The notes under the pieces were generated by a model. The model did no database searches. It was not told the origin of the DNA and saw nothing but the letters and a program-made list of their open reading frames with translations. The translations under genes and the position numbers were made by a program. A stretch of DNA of 64,000 bases. It comes from Dryobates pubescens (lineage: Eukaryota; Chordata; Aves; Piciformes; Picidae). Location: contig NC_071633.1 in the NCBI RefSeq assembly GCF_014839835.1, positions 19,893,001 through 19,957,000 of the forward strand. The letters run 5' to 3'. Below, piece after piece: positions 1-12,900 of this stretch. How positions within the stretch are numbered: the first letter of the stretch is position 1; each line of letters starts with the position of its first letter.

Positions 1-930
1 TGTCTCCTGCTCTCACCACTTCCCCTGAGTGAAGTCCCTGTGCATGTGCTGGGCAGCAGGGCTGTGTGCAGAGCAAACAGCAGATGTTCTGGGAACACTG
101 ACCTCCCCCTGCAGGCAGTGGCTCAGGCTGTGTGCAGGAAGCTTGGTCTGGGTGAGGACTGCCCAGGGCACGTGTGCCCACAGAACAAATAAGTTACATG
201 GCCAAACAGGAGGGTTGGGCAACACCGAGGTGGATCTTGGTCCATGAGATGGGAAAGCTGGGTGGTGCAGGGTGCTTTTGTCTCATACAGCCTGTGCAGG
301 CAGGTCCCTGGCTCGGTGAATGCTGACCCTGAGGTGTGGGAGCTTAGCAAGGGGCACTGACAGCTCTGCCCAGCTGCTGCAGGCAGCTCAGACCTCTGGC
401 CACAGGCAGTGGACACACAGGTGCTGAAATGTGGCACTGCAGCTGCTGCCACCTGCAAAGAAGCCAGGCAGCTGGGTGGTTGTGCTCTAGTTTTCTGCAG
501 TGGTCAGCACTGCACTTCAGCTGTGGCCATGCACCTGCAGGGCTGCCCTGGGCGCAGGAGCCAGGCGGCACAGGAAGCTCTGTGGATGTGGACTGAAGCC
601 TGGAAAAAGGCTGATTGATTTTTGATGAGGGGGTGAGCTTCAGGGTGTTTGGAGGTTAGTAGGCTGCTGGGCTGCCTGCAGGCTGGGCTGGGGCTGGAGG
701 GGTTCCTGCTTAGAAGGCAGCAGCACTGAGGCTTCCTGATAAGCTGAATGACAAACCTGGCCACCCAGCTGGCTCCCTTGAGGTGCTGCTTCAGCTCCCA
801 CAGAGGTGGAGCCTCTGAGGGTTTCAGCCTGTGTGCCTTCCAGTGGAGGCCCTGGCCTGCTTTTCCTTTGTCCTGCTGCTTGTCAGGGGCAGGATGGGTC
901 CTGAGCTCAGCCTGTCTGCTGTGCCTGCAG
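1..930. other. RMDN3 intron sequence at the window edge
   Basis: No exon-like block with splice borders and RMDN3 similarity is visible before the acceptor that ends at base 930. The stretch is moderately GC-rich and rich in CAG/CTG triplets, with no clear repeat element. Open frames here show no family resemblance. Confidence 0.6.
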
Positions 931-3900
931 TACGCGGAGCAGGAGGAGTTCCTGTGGCGCCTGGCGCGGGCGCACAGCGACATGTGTGAGGCGGCAGAGG
1001 ACGCCGAGGAGAAGAGATCCTACGCCTCTGATGGTGAGGAGTGGCTGGCTGGGGGGCAGGAGGGGGTGTTCAGAGCTGCCACCACACTTCATGAGCCCCT
1101 CACTGGATTCTTTCTGGCCTTGCAGCCCCTCTCCTCGGCGGGCAGGGCCGGCGGTAGGGGCGCTGCTCGCTGCAGGGCAGGCTGAGGGCCGGGCAGAGGA
1201 GTCGGAGCTTGCTTCTCAGGCCCTCCCCACAGCCCCTGTGCTCTGAAGGGAGGCACACTTCTGCTGCAGGACACTTACATTGTTCTAGCAGAAATAACAA
1301 GCAAATGGTGCTCAATGTGTTTTCACTTAGAGCAGCCACTCTGGTCTCATTCCTCTCTGCCTTGGATGTGGTTTGACTGCAGATGGGTCAGAATAGAGCA
1401 GAGCCCAGCAGAAGATCTGTTCCAAGCCACTGCTCTCCTGTTCGTGTTGCTCATGAGTCAGTGTAGCTAATTAAACCAGAGTGAAGTGATTCTTTCCTGG
1501 CAATCAGTGTGGCCACTGACAATGTGCCATTTCAAGCTTTGTTTTGGTGCAGGCCTTTTAGCCTTCAGGAGGTGCTTCCTCCTCAGCTCTCTGAGACTTG
1601 AGGAGTGGGGGGGAGAGCCCTAGCTGTGAGAGGCATCCAAACCACCCCACTGAATGCTCTAATCCCCTTGGCCTGAGCTGGTGTGGAAGGTGTTGTCATT
1701 ACCAGAGATGGTGCTGCCACAGAGGTGCAGCCTCGCCGCAGGCCAGCAGAGTTGGTCACTGTGCTGCAGGTCTGTTGTCATCTCTGAGTGGTCTGAGATG
1801 CTCCTCAGCACTGCACAAGCAGGAGGTTATGGAGGGGACATTTTCAAGCCAAAATCTGTGTCCCTTATGCCATTCTCATACTGTGCTCTAGCAGACACAG
1901 ACTGACTTCAAGTGCTTGAACTTCTTCACCTCTCTGCTTATTTGCAGGCAAAGAAGAGCTGGAAGTGGCCTTGCAGAAATGGGACCAAAGTGCTGAGTGC
2001 CATCAGTGGTAAGTAACCTCTTGCTTTTAAGCAGCACAGGAAGAGGGCTTGGAGACTGCTGTCAGCTGAGCTGCCTTTGAAAGCTGCTTACAAAGAAAAG
2101 CTGCTTGTTCCTGGCAGCTGTGTGCTGCTCTGGTGGTGGTTTCCCTGCACAGCCGTTTGTAACAGCTTGGGTTCACTGGCACAGGGTAGGTTTGGTTGTG
2201 GCTGCAGCAACAAACTTTGCTGTGCTGGTGCCATTCAGTGGTGAATTTCTGTGAGACAGGGTGGCCAGCAGCACTCTGGAGCACAAGACAGAGCAACAAA
2301 CTTCTCTTGTCAAGGCTTTTGTGAGTCTGCTCCTGACATCTGATGAGCTTTGGTGATGGTAGTGAAGGATGAACTTCTGGATGGGGCTTGGAGAAACAAG
2401 CTACTGACAAAAAGAGTTTGAGGGAGGTGCAGTGACCTCTGTTTGGTGTCCACCAGGAGGACCCCAGCAGACTAAATCCTTATTCCTAGAATCACAGAAT
2501 GCTTTGGGTTGGAAGGGACCTTGAAGATCATCCAGCTCCAGCCCCCTGCCATGGGCAGGGACACCTCCCACCAGCCCAGGCTGCTCAAGGCCTCATCCAG
2601 CCTGGCCTTGAACACCTCCAGGGAGATGTCCACAACCTCCCTGGGCAGCCTGTGCCAGTGTCTTTGGGCTCCTCATAGCTTCAGTGTGTCCTAAACAAAC
2701 TTCCCTTTTCAACAGAAGCTTTCCTGGGCACTCTGCAGCTTCCCTTTCTGAGCCTGGAGGAGGAGGCTCTGCTCAGCAGCTGGTCTGGAGCTGTGTGTGT
2801 GCCTGGGCAGGCATCTGAGCTCCATCAGTGTCACTTCTGACTGCAGCCCCTGGGAAAGGGCATATGGGAGTGAGCTGCTGGGGGCAGGGGCTGCCAAGGA
2901 GCATGCTCCATGCAGAGAGCTTGCAGAAGGCAGTTCCTGCCTTTGAGAGCTCAGTACCCCCAGGCTCTGCAGGATCTTCCCTGAGTCCTCTTTCCTTTGG
3001 CCCCTCTTCAGCCCCCTGGGGAGTGATATATGTAGCCTTCCAAGCCAAATTGCACAGCTGGGGGGCAGAGTCCTGAGAGTTACAGATGAAGGGTGAATGA
3101 GGTTTTTCCTGTGTGTTCCTCCAGCACTCCTGGGTTAGTGGTTGAGTTTCACTCCCTTGGTGACCTTTTGATGATGCTCTGCTGCAGAGGCTTTGTGGCA
3201 GGAGCTGATGGATGTGCCTTCCAAGAGCAAGTCCAACCACTCACCCAGGAGCAGCTCTGCTTTTCAGGCACTTTGCACAGGGCCATCACTGCAGGCAGGT
3301 GGTTTCTCCCCTCTCCCAGTGCCCCTCAGAGCCTGCAGTCAGGGCTGCACACAGAGGAAGTGGCTGAGGGAAGGAGCAGGCTGCGAGTGCTGGCGCAGGG
3401 CTGGCTGCAGCTCAGGAGCCTCCTGTGCTGGGGGCTTTGGGGGCTTTGGGGGCTTTGGCAGCTGGGACCAAGTGGCTTCTGAGGAATGACAAAGCAAGCA
3501 GTGAGTGTCTGGGGCTCTGTCTGGGCTGGAGTTGGGATCTGCCCAAGCACAGAGAGGCCTCTCAGGGATCTCTTGGGTCTTCCTGACACCAGACTTGGTA
3601 CTGAGCTGTTGCTGTGGTCGCTGCTCTTGGAAGTCAGCTGGTCCCAGGAGAGCCATCTGCACAGAGCTGGGTGTGACCAGGGCTACACAGACAGCTCAAA
3701 GGCACTTTGTGCAGAGGAGCTGCTCTCTGGCTGTGAGCACCTTGTGAGCACCACTTAGGAACACAGAAACACAGCAGAGTGCTGGATGTGTTAAGGGTTT
3801 GAGACTCATTGATATACCATCAAGGGCTCTTAATGCCTCTGTACCTCTGCTTTATCATTACCTGGCTCATCAAAATTGTTCTCTTCTGCAATGTAAAAGA

Positions 3901-6900
3901 TCTCTGAACAGGTAGACATCATGTCCAGCTAGACCTGACACTAGGGAGAAGAGCCTGACCCCCTCCTGGCTCCAGTTAGCTGTAGAGAGCTGTGAGGCCT
4001 CCCCTCAGCCTCCTCCAGGCTGAGGACCCCTAGGTCCCTCAGCTGCTCCTCCCCAGCCCTGTTCTCCTGACCCTTCCCCAGCTTCATTGTCCTTCTCTGG
4101 ACCTGCTCCAGCCCTCAATGTCCTTGGAGTGAGGGGCCCAAAGGTGGCTCCAGGGTGTGAGGTGCAGCCTCAGCAGTGCTGGGCACAGGGCAGTCACCAC
4201 CTCCCACAGCAGAGCAGAGAGAAGCAGCTTAGAGGCAGAACCTCCTGGTCTCAGCACTGCCTCCTGGACTCTCTCCAGCTCATCCTTTTTAATTTGTTAC
4301 TCCAAAGCTGGGCTTAGTGCTTTAGCTGAGGCTTGCTGGAGCAGCATCATGTTGCTGCCTGAGGCTGCTCATCATCTCCTGGAGCCTTGACACTGGGTTC
4401 TCTGCAGCCACCCCCGTAGCTGCTGAGTGCTCCAGCATGGGCTGGTCTGCAGCCTGTTTAAATGGAATCTCTGCTACATTGCCCAGCTTCAGGGAGTTCT
4501 TTCATAGCATCAGGGTTGCCAGGGCTGGTTCTCTTTGCTGCTCCATTCAGTGTCCAGTCCTTCACAGCCATTTCCAAAGAGCAGTTAATGGTGGAAGATG
4601 AGGACAGAGGAGACTCAGTCATGTGTTCACTCCAGACAGAGTCATTTGCTTTCTGGTGGGCACTTTCCAGTCCTGATTAGACAGACTCCATCGATGAACC
4701 TCCCACCCTCCAGCAAACTGCAGCCAACTGTGTGGCAGCTCAGCTGCAGCCCCTTTCCTTTGCTTGCTGGAGGCAGGTCAGGTACCTGCATGCCAGTTGA
4801 TCTGCCTCCTTCCCTTCCTCCAGTGATCAGAGTAGCAGAGATCTGCTCCCTGCACAGGAAGGCAGAGCAAGTGGTAGTGCTCAGAAGGTACTGGGGAAAC
4901 CTGCAAGTTCCTCACCGAGGTGGCTGTTGTGGAGCTCTGCTTCTGCAGATCATTCACTTGATTGCCTCAGGCTGTGTTCTGCCAGCCCCTTGTCTGGCTC
5001 TGCTGACTGAAACAGAGCTCTGGCAAGCATCTGTAGCTGCTTTGTGTGTGACAAAACCTCTCCTGCTTTACTGGCAGTGCTGCTGCAGTGGCACTGAGAG
5101 GCCAGGCCTTGGCACAGGCTGCCCAGGGAGGTGGTGGAGTCCCTGTCCCTGGAGGTGCTCAAGAAGCTGTGGCCATGGCACCTGGGGCCATGGTTGTATG
5201 GCTGTGGTGGTGCTGGGCTGATGGTTGAGCTGATGATCTTTTCCAACCCAAACAAGTCAGTGACTGTTCAGCTCACAGCTGATTCTGATGGAACAGAAGC
5301 ATGCTGGGGGCTGGACCAGATGACCTTTGGGGGTCCCTTCCAACCCAGACCACTCCATGATTCATGTTCCAGCTCATTAATTTGTTAGCAATAATTAAAC
5401 ATGCATGAAGGGCATTTTGATGTCATTAAAAGGGAAGAACTCTCCTGGCTTCTTGCTGGGGCCAGTGGCCAGGCTGTGCTGGCAGCACTGCCCAAGACAC
5501 TTCCATCAGCTGGCTTCAAGGCAGCTGCTTCTCCCCACTGCTCTCCCTTCCCCCTCCAGTGCCCTTTGCCTCACCATCTCTTCTGAGTTTGCTGGTTGCA
5601 GAGAGGAGCACCAGCAGGCTCAGCCAGCCAGTCTCTGAAGCAGTTAAAAGAGATAAGAGCTGTTTGGGTTGGCAGAGCACCCAGGCCTGGGGCTGCATGG
5701 AGCTGTGTGCTTTGTGTGCTGCTGTGGTGGGAGTCAGCCAGAGAGCAGCAGCCAGAGTGCAGCTCCCCGGAGCTGTGTCCCAGCTCAGGGGCTTAAGCTG
5801 AGTCTCTCCTCTGCTGCCTGCTGAGTTTGTTTTCTATTAGGGGAAGTCCTTGCTGGCTGAGGTCCCTCTGGGAGCTGGCACTTTGGCTGGGGTCAGCAGC
5901 TCTGGTTACTAGTGAGTGGAGCAATATCTTAGTGCAGGGTTTGGCTGACTGCAGAGACCTCGACCTGAGCAGTGCCTCAGCGCTTCCACCTCGCTTACAG
6001 AGGGGGGAAGTCCCCTTCCCTGGCTCACTATTTCTGACCTCTGCTGTTGCTGCCAGTCACTCCTGACCCTCAGCCTGGGGCCAGCTGGCCTGAGCTGGAG
6101 CAAAGAGCTGCCACAGGCCAAGCTCAATCACAGCAGAGCCCTGCTGGCACAGCTGGGGGAGGGAGGGAAGTCAGGGACTGAAGCCCTCCAGAGCCTAAAA
6201 TCATGGAATGAGAGAATTGTTTGGGTTGGAAAAGACTTCTGAGTTCAGCCATCAACCTAACCCCACCTGGCCACCAAACCATGGCCACAGGGTTCTGGAA
6301 CACCTCCAGGCATGGGGACTCCACCACCCCCCTGGGCAGCCTGTGCCAGTCCCTGACCACTCTTGCAGTGAAGAAATTGTTTGATGCCTGCCCACGTGCT
6401 GGGGAGCAGCACCAGTGTGGGAGCTGTGCTCTGGCAAGCTGCTGCAGACCCCATGATGCTAGCACAGGAGCACTGCATCTTGTGAGCTCAGGAGAGAAGC
6501 CTCCTCTGGGCTTGTGCTCCCACAGCCCAGCCCTGGTGTGGCTGAGGCAGGAGCTGCTGGTGCTGTGACAGGAGAAGCTCCTCACAGAGCACTTCCTGGG
6601 CTGCACATGGCAGTGCTGCTGGGGCAGGAGGAGGTTCTCCCCAGTGAAGACATTGGTCTGAGCATCTCCTCCAGTGCCATGACAAATGAGAGCTTCAGAG
6701 CTGCACCAGAGCTTCTGCACGAGGAAGTGAACGTCTTGGGGGAAGGAGATTTGATGAGGGCCTTGGAAGGGCTCAGGGCTGTAACTTAGATGTTGGCAGT
6801 TCAGCTCAGGCAAGAGCAATGAGGTGTGAAATGTCCTGTGGCCTTTCTCCTGACACTGAGGGAAGTGTGCTTGGGGGTCCAGAAGCCTTCTGGCAGCTGG

Positions 6901-9900
6901 CTGCAGGAACATCTGCCGTGGTTAGCCATCACCAGGGGTGCTTGGGGATATGGTGTGGCAAAGTGAGGCAGAGTACCTCCCACAGCCCTGCAGCAGGGGG
7001 CAGGAAAAGGACTCTCAAGGGAGCTTTACTTGAACCTTTCTCCTTTCCAGCTTTACTTTTGAAGGGAAGAGATTTGTGCTGCTGATTTGCTGCTCACCAA
7101 CTCCTTCCTGAGCCGAACTGGGGGAAGAGGGGGACCCTCTTGAACCCCCACAGCTCCCACCTCAGCTGGGTGGCAGAGCCCAGAGCAGTGTGGCTGAAGT
7201 TCACAGGTTCTGTTTAGTGCCCTGGCATCCCTCTGCAGTTCCTGCAGGGGGGGAGGAGGGGGTTTGAAGCCCTGTGAGGTGGGAAGCTCTAAATCCATGG
7301 GTGATTAACCTTCTCTGGCTCACAGCTCGCTTTGCCAGGCACTGTGCTTCTCAGGGGCAGGATTTACAGCCTCTCCCTGAACAAAACTAAATGTCTTTGC
7401 CCTCACAACACTGAAACATCTTATTTTGCTTCCCAAGACTGGTGGCCATGTGGGGCTGCAGGACCAGGTAGGTTTGGAGTGTTTCCCTTGGTAGACACCC
7501 CCTGAGCTGTAGGTTGGGCCTCATGTGGGGAGGGTCTCTGGGCCCTTAGAGCTTCTCATAGCTCTGCTCTGGCTGCAGTCGTGTTTGCTCCTCATTGCTC
7601 TGTGTCTGGACACAGCCTAGCTGCTGGGTGGTTGAGTTTGGAGTGTGGAAGTGTGCCTGTGGAGAGAAGGCTTCCCAGCCAGCAGCTCCGTGAGCTTCGG
7701 TGCCACACCAAGCCAGCGCTGTGGCCTTGCTGGGGTCCTTCAGCCTGAACTCTCACTGTCCTTTCCCTGCACAAGCTCTGTGCTACTCCCTGGGCTCCCC
7801 CATAAGCTGTGGAGCTTTGATGCACTTAGTTGTCCTCTGGAGATCTCCCAGGGCTGTAGTGTGCCCTTGGGAGGGTTTGACTCCATGCAGGCCTCTCCGG
7901 CAGGTACGCCGTGCTGTGCGGGCAGCTGTCGGAGCACGAGAGCATCCAGAAGCGCATCCAGAGCGGGTTTGTGTTCAAGGTGAGCAGCGAGGGGCTGCCG
8001 GCCCCGGCCTGGGCTCCTCTCTGCAGCAGCAAGGGAGGAGGACTGACTCCAGTTCTTACCAGGGAGGGGGTGGGTCTCGGGGAGTGGGGGCTGGGGCAGG
8101 TGGCTGCAGCAGCGTGAGGAAGGTCTGGCTCTGCACCTCTGCACAGTGGCCTCAGAAGCTAAAGTCCTGCAGATAAAATGTTTGTGTGGTGTGAGACTGA
8201 GAGCCTGCAGCAGGAGAAACTCTGTGGGAAGAAGGGGCACTGCCAGGGCACCACCAGACCGTGGCCCTCAGCACCTCGTCTCCACGGCTTTGGCACCCCT
8301 GCAGGGATGGGCACTTCACCCCTGCCCTGGGCAGCCTGGCCAGGCCTGGCCAACCTCTTTGGCTGCAGTGTAGGAATGACACAATATTAAAGACAGAAGA
8401 TACTGGCAGGAGTTACAGGAGAGCACCAGCCTGAACCCCAGCCATGATGGCTGAGGACACTTCAGTTGCTGAACTCTGATGTTTGCACCCTCCCAGAGAC
8501 ACAAAGCAGTTCTTTTATTCCTTTGTTTGTCTCTCCTCTGCAGTGGGATGGTGCAGGGTAGGAGGAGGCACCTGGAACAATGCCCCCAGCAGAGGCCATG
8601 TGTAATTATTGCCTCCTTACATGAGGGGTGAGTTGGTCCTGGCACGGCTCTGGGTGTAGAACAGAATGAGAGCGCTTGGCTCGGTGGGGTGTGCTGATTG
8701 CTGGCTCTCAGGCTGGTGAGATGCTGGGTTTCTGAACCAGCAGAAACCATTTAAGAGCATTTGGAATCCCTTTGGAGTCCACCCTGAAACTGCAGACTTG
8801 TTTTCTTCTTCCCACCTTTGTCCTCCTGCCCTCGTGGGTGCTGTGGTGGCTTGGAGCCAGGCTCAGGTGTCTCTGCTTCTCCACAGAAACACATCGATAA
8901 GGCAATTGAGCTGAAACCAGAGGACCCAAAGGCTTACTACCTCCTGGGCAGGTGGTGTTACCAGGTAACATAGTTCATTACTACTTACTGCTTCCTCCTG
9001 GGGACTGAATTCCTTCTTTGCATGAAAGCAGTGGGCTCAGACCACCAGCCACGATGGCTGAGGACACTCTTTAGCTGCTGAACTCAGATTGATTGTCAGA
9101 AAGCACAGGCAGGAAGTGCCCCAGGTGCTTGGAGAGGTTGTTCAGGAGTTGTGTTTGCATGGATCTAGAAACCCTTAAAGTGTTATTTCTGAACTGGAGC
9201 TCTGCAGGGTTTGGGGCTCAAAGAAACCTTGGTTTTGGCAGGCAGCTGGGGAGGTGAAATGGCCGAGGGTGGCTCAGGAAGGGCACTTGCTGCAAACCAG
9301 CTCAGTCCCCTGTGCTGTAGCCAGCAACAAGCTGCCTTCAGGCACAGCTGGATGTGATCAAGGCCACTGCAGGGCTGGCAGGAGCTGCTGCATGCAGTTA
9401 CCTCTAATCCCCTGCATGTGTTTCCTCTGCCCTTGCCACACAGAGCACTGGAGGTACTGGAAGCCATGTGCTGGCTGCTTTGCCTCTTGACAGGGAAGAG
9501 CTTGGAGCCAGCTACCATAAATCAGCTTTAGTGCCTGTGAAAGGTGTGAGAGCTTCAGCTTCTGGAAGTGCTTTGCTGCTCTCCAAGCTGAGCTCACCTT
9601 GCAGCTGCCTATTTCTTAAAGTGTGTGTTGGTGGGAAGGCTTCAGCCTGCCTCTGTGCAGAGAGCTTTGTGTGGTGAGAACATGCTCCTGGAGCAGCCTT
9701 CAGCCCGGGGGCAGGAGGGCTCCGTAGGCGCGGGTGGGAGCTGCCCGGAGCCGCTGCGGCGGCGATGCCGTGGCCTGGGACATGCAGTCCTCAGCTGCAG
9801 AGACAGATCTCACTTTGAGCATTGTGCATGTGGCAGCTGGTGTCTGGAGCTGCAAAGGCTGACCTGAACTGTCAGGTAGGAGCAAGGAGAAGCAGATCAG

Positions 9901-12900
9901 GTTCCGTTCCGTGGCTGGACCTGGACGCGCATCCCAAATCCATCCCCGCCAGCGGGACCCCGGGCTGCCTCCCAGGCACATCAAGCTGGATCATTCCTTG
10001 TCTGTGTGCTCCCACGTGCTGTCTGCAGGGGTGTGACAGTCTGCCCTCGCTGTCTGCAGGTTTCCCATCTGGGATGGCTTGAGAAGAAGACTGCTGCTGC
10101 CCTGTTTGAGGCGCCGCCGACAGCCACCGTGCAGGACGCGCTGCAGAGCTTCCTGCGGGTAACGCGGCCTGGGGGGCACCGGCCTGCCAAAGGCTCTCCC
10201 CAGGGCTTCAGGGCCTGTGTCCTGCTGGAGCTCCTCCCTCCCCCAGTGCTCCGTGGCACATCTCCCCTGAGCAGAACCCAGGGAAGGCAGTTTGCTACTG
10301 ACTGGCCAGGCAGAGGGACATCATCTCAAGGGCCTCAGGACTAGACCCAAAGTGTCCAGAACTGGTTTTGAGGGCCCTGGGGCTTGTTTCAAAGGCTGGT
10401 TTGTGAAGTGACTTATTTCTTGCTATGGTTGCACAAGGTCTCTGCTCTTTCAGGGTCTGTAAGGTCCCTCTGAGCTCTTCCCTGGGAACATTTGCACAGA
10501 TAGATCCTGACCTGTTCATTAAAAGCTTGGCCGATTGGGTCAGACTCCGCCAAAGGTTTGAGGAACCACTCCGAGGTTCCAGGGGCACTTTGCTTAGGTA
10601 CTTCTAGGCAGAAATGGTTTCAAGTGCTTCCTGCAGCCCTCAGGGCCTTTTATTTTGGTGCTGTTGATGAAAGTGGCTTTAGGGCATCACCTGAGCCACA
10701 GTTGTTGATCCTGTAGCTCTTGTTGCAAGGAGGAAGGAGTTCTGCAGCCTGCCTTTGGCTGTGCCTGTGGGAACCACTCTTCAGCACCTCTGAAGTGCTG
10801 CAGAAACAAACTGTCCTACCCCTCCAGAGCTCCCAGGTGGGGCCAGTTCCACAGGCTCAGGGAACAGCAAACTGAACTTCAGTGTAGTTGTTGGAGAGGG
10901 AAGCTCCTGTGGGTGTCTGCCCTCAGCAAGGTACTTCTCAGCCACAGTGATGAACTCATTCTGGAGGCTCGGGGCAGAGGGGTTTGTGTCTTTGTCATGA
11001 CTAAGAAAAGGAGCTTGTCACAGAGTCATTGTCCCCTGTGGGGGTAAGCTGGAGCTGGGAACAGGAGGAAATTGCATTCTTCTGAGGTTTAGCTTTGGTC
11101 AGAGAGTTTGACAAGGACACAAAACCATCCCTCTGGAAGCTCATTAGCCCTGAGCCCCTGCGTGGCCCCCGTGCTCCACAGAGTCCACTTCAGCTCCTAG
11201 CCACAGCTGGATTCTCTCAGGGGAGCAGAAATCTTCTGCAGCTCTGGGCTGGTCACAGGCTGAAGGTCTAAGGCCAGGCAGCAGGATGAAGAGGAGGAAT
11301 GTTGTCTGTGGTGTGCTCCCTGTCTGGGCTCATGCTTGAACACACTGAGGGGCTGGGAATCAGATGGGATAGGAGAGAAGCCAAAGGCTCCTAACAGGAA
11401 CATCCTGGAACCAAGCTGCCTAGGGAGTGATGACTTCTGACTGGGATGAGTGGAGGAAGGCAGAGGGATGTAAGCAGGACACTGGGAATTAGCAGACAGG
11501 AAGGAGAGGATACAGAACTGGGGGAAGACTCTTGAGGTTTGGCAGCAGTGTATCTGAGGAAGCCCAAGTGGGTGAGGCTGAGGGGACAGGGAGGCTAAGC
11601 ACAGCTCACCCAAGCGTGGTGGAGGTTGCTGGCCTGGCTCTGAGCTTCCCTTGGCTTCCCAGTGCTCAGCTCCTCCACCTCCCTGTTCCCTCATGACACT
11701 TGACTGAGGTGGGAGTTTGAAAGTCCCTCCTGGAGCCCCAGGCACTCTGAGGGCTCTGCTAGCCCAGCCAGGCAAGCCCATGACACATTCTGGCACTGCC
11801 CTGGGTGCTCACAAAAGCAGAGTCATCCAGCTGCTCTGCTTTCACTTTGAGCTGCAGTGAGCCTGGTACAGGCATTAACTGTGTCCTCTGTGTCCTAATG
11901 CCTGCTGTCCTCTGCCTCTCCCTCCCCTCTCCTCTGTAGGTTGAGGAGCTGAGCCCAGGATTTTCCAAAGCAGGACGAGTGTACATTGCCAAGGTGAGCA
12001 CCACGTGGGGCTCTCTCTAGTCCCCTCCTGTGCTGCTGGGTGAGCAATGTTTGCATTAAAGGATGATCTGGGAAGTGCTGCACACCTCTGCAGAGGCAAG
12101 GTTTCACAGGAGGGTGACCTGTCCACAGGAGGCCAAATCACCTGCAGCAGAGGCACCAAAATTCAGGCAGGGCACAGCCAGTGGAACCTCCTCTTTGGGG
12201 CTCAAGAGAGCAAATTCTGCATAAGGCAACACTGGGAGCTTGTAAGGCACCGGGAGGAAGTCTGAGCTCACCAGCACCATGGGAGTCTGTGTTGGTGGTG
12301 AGAAGAGCCAAGGATCAAGTCTGCCTCTGACAGACAGAGGGGAGTCTGGGATGATGAGTCAATACACCCAGTGCCAGGAGCTGGAGCTCAAAGATCTTTT
12401 GTCTGCATTGAGGCAATAATTGGTTTGGACTCTTACTGCTTGATCCCTGCAACCTCCAGCTGGAGTCTAGAAGGATTTAAAGCCCAGATAGCTTTAGGAG
12501 TCTCAGCCAGGGAAGCTGCAGCCATCCCCTGTGCAATTCCTGGCCTCCCACTGTCCAAGGAATGGGATTTTTAGCAGGGCTGCTTGCCAGGTCTGCTTGG
12601 TCTGGAGCACATCATTGCTGCCAGGAGCCTGGGAGCAGAATTGACTTCAGTGAGCTTTGGGGATGGAGAACAAGTCAGAAGCCTGAAAGTATTCAGTGCA
12701 AGTGGCTGAGAGGCAAAAATAGCTCAGCAGCAGTTGCTGGGATCCATAACTAAGATATTTTGGTGCTTTTCCCCCTGTTTAACTCTTCTCATGTTGTCCT
12801 CTTTATTTCACAGTGTTACAGGGACCTGGGCAACAGGGCTGCAGCTGTCCTCTGGATGAATCTTGCTGCAGAGCTGCCAGCTAGCACAAAAGAGGTACCA

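Noticed and set aside
1598-6912. Many short open frames in the large RMDN3 intron, including one of 262 codons on the - strand at 6124-6912
   Set aside because: None has splice support or recognisable similarity, and several run through CR1 pieces.
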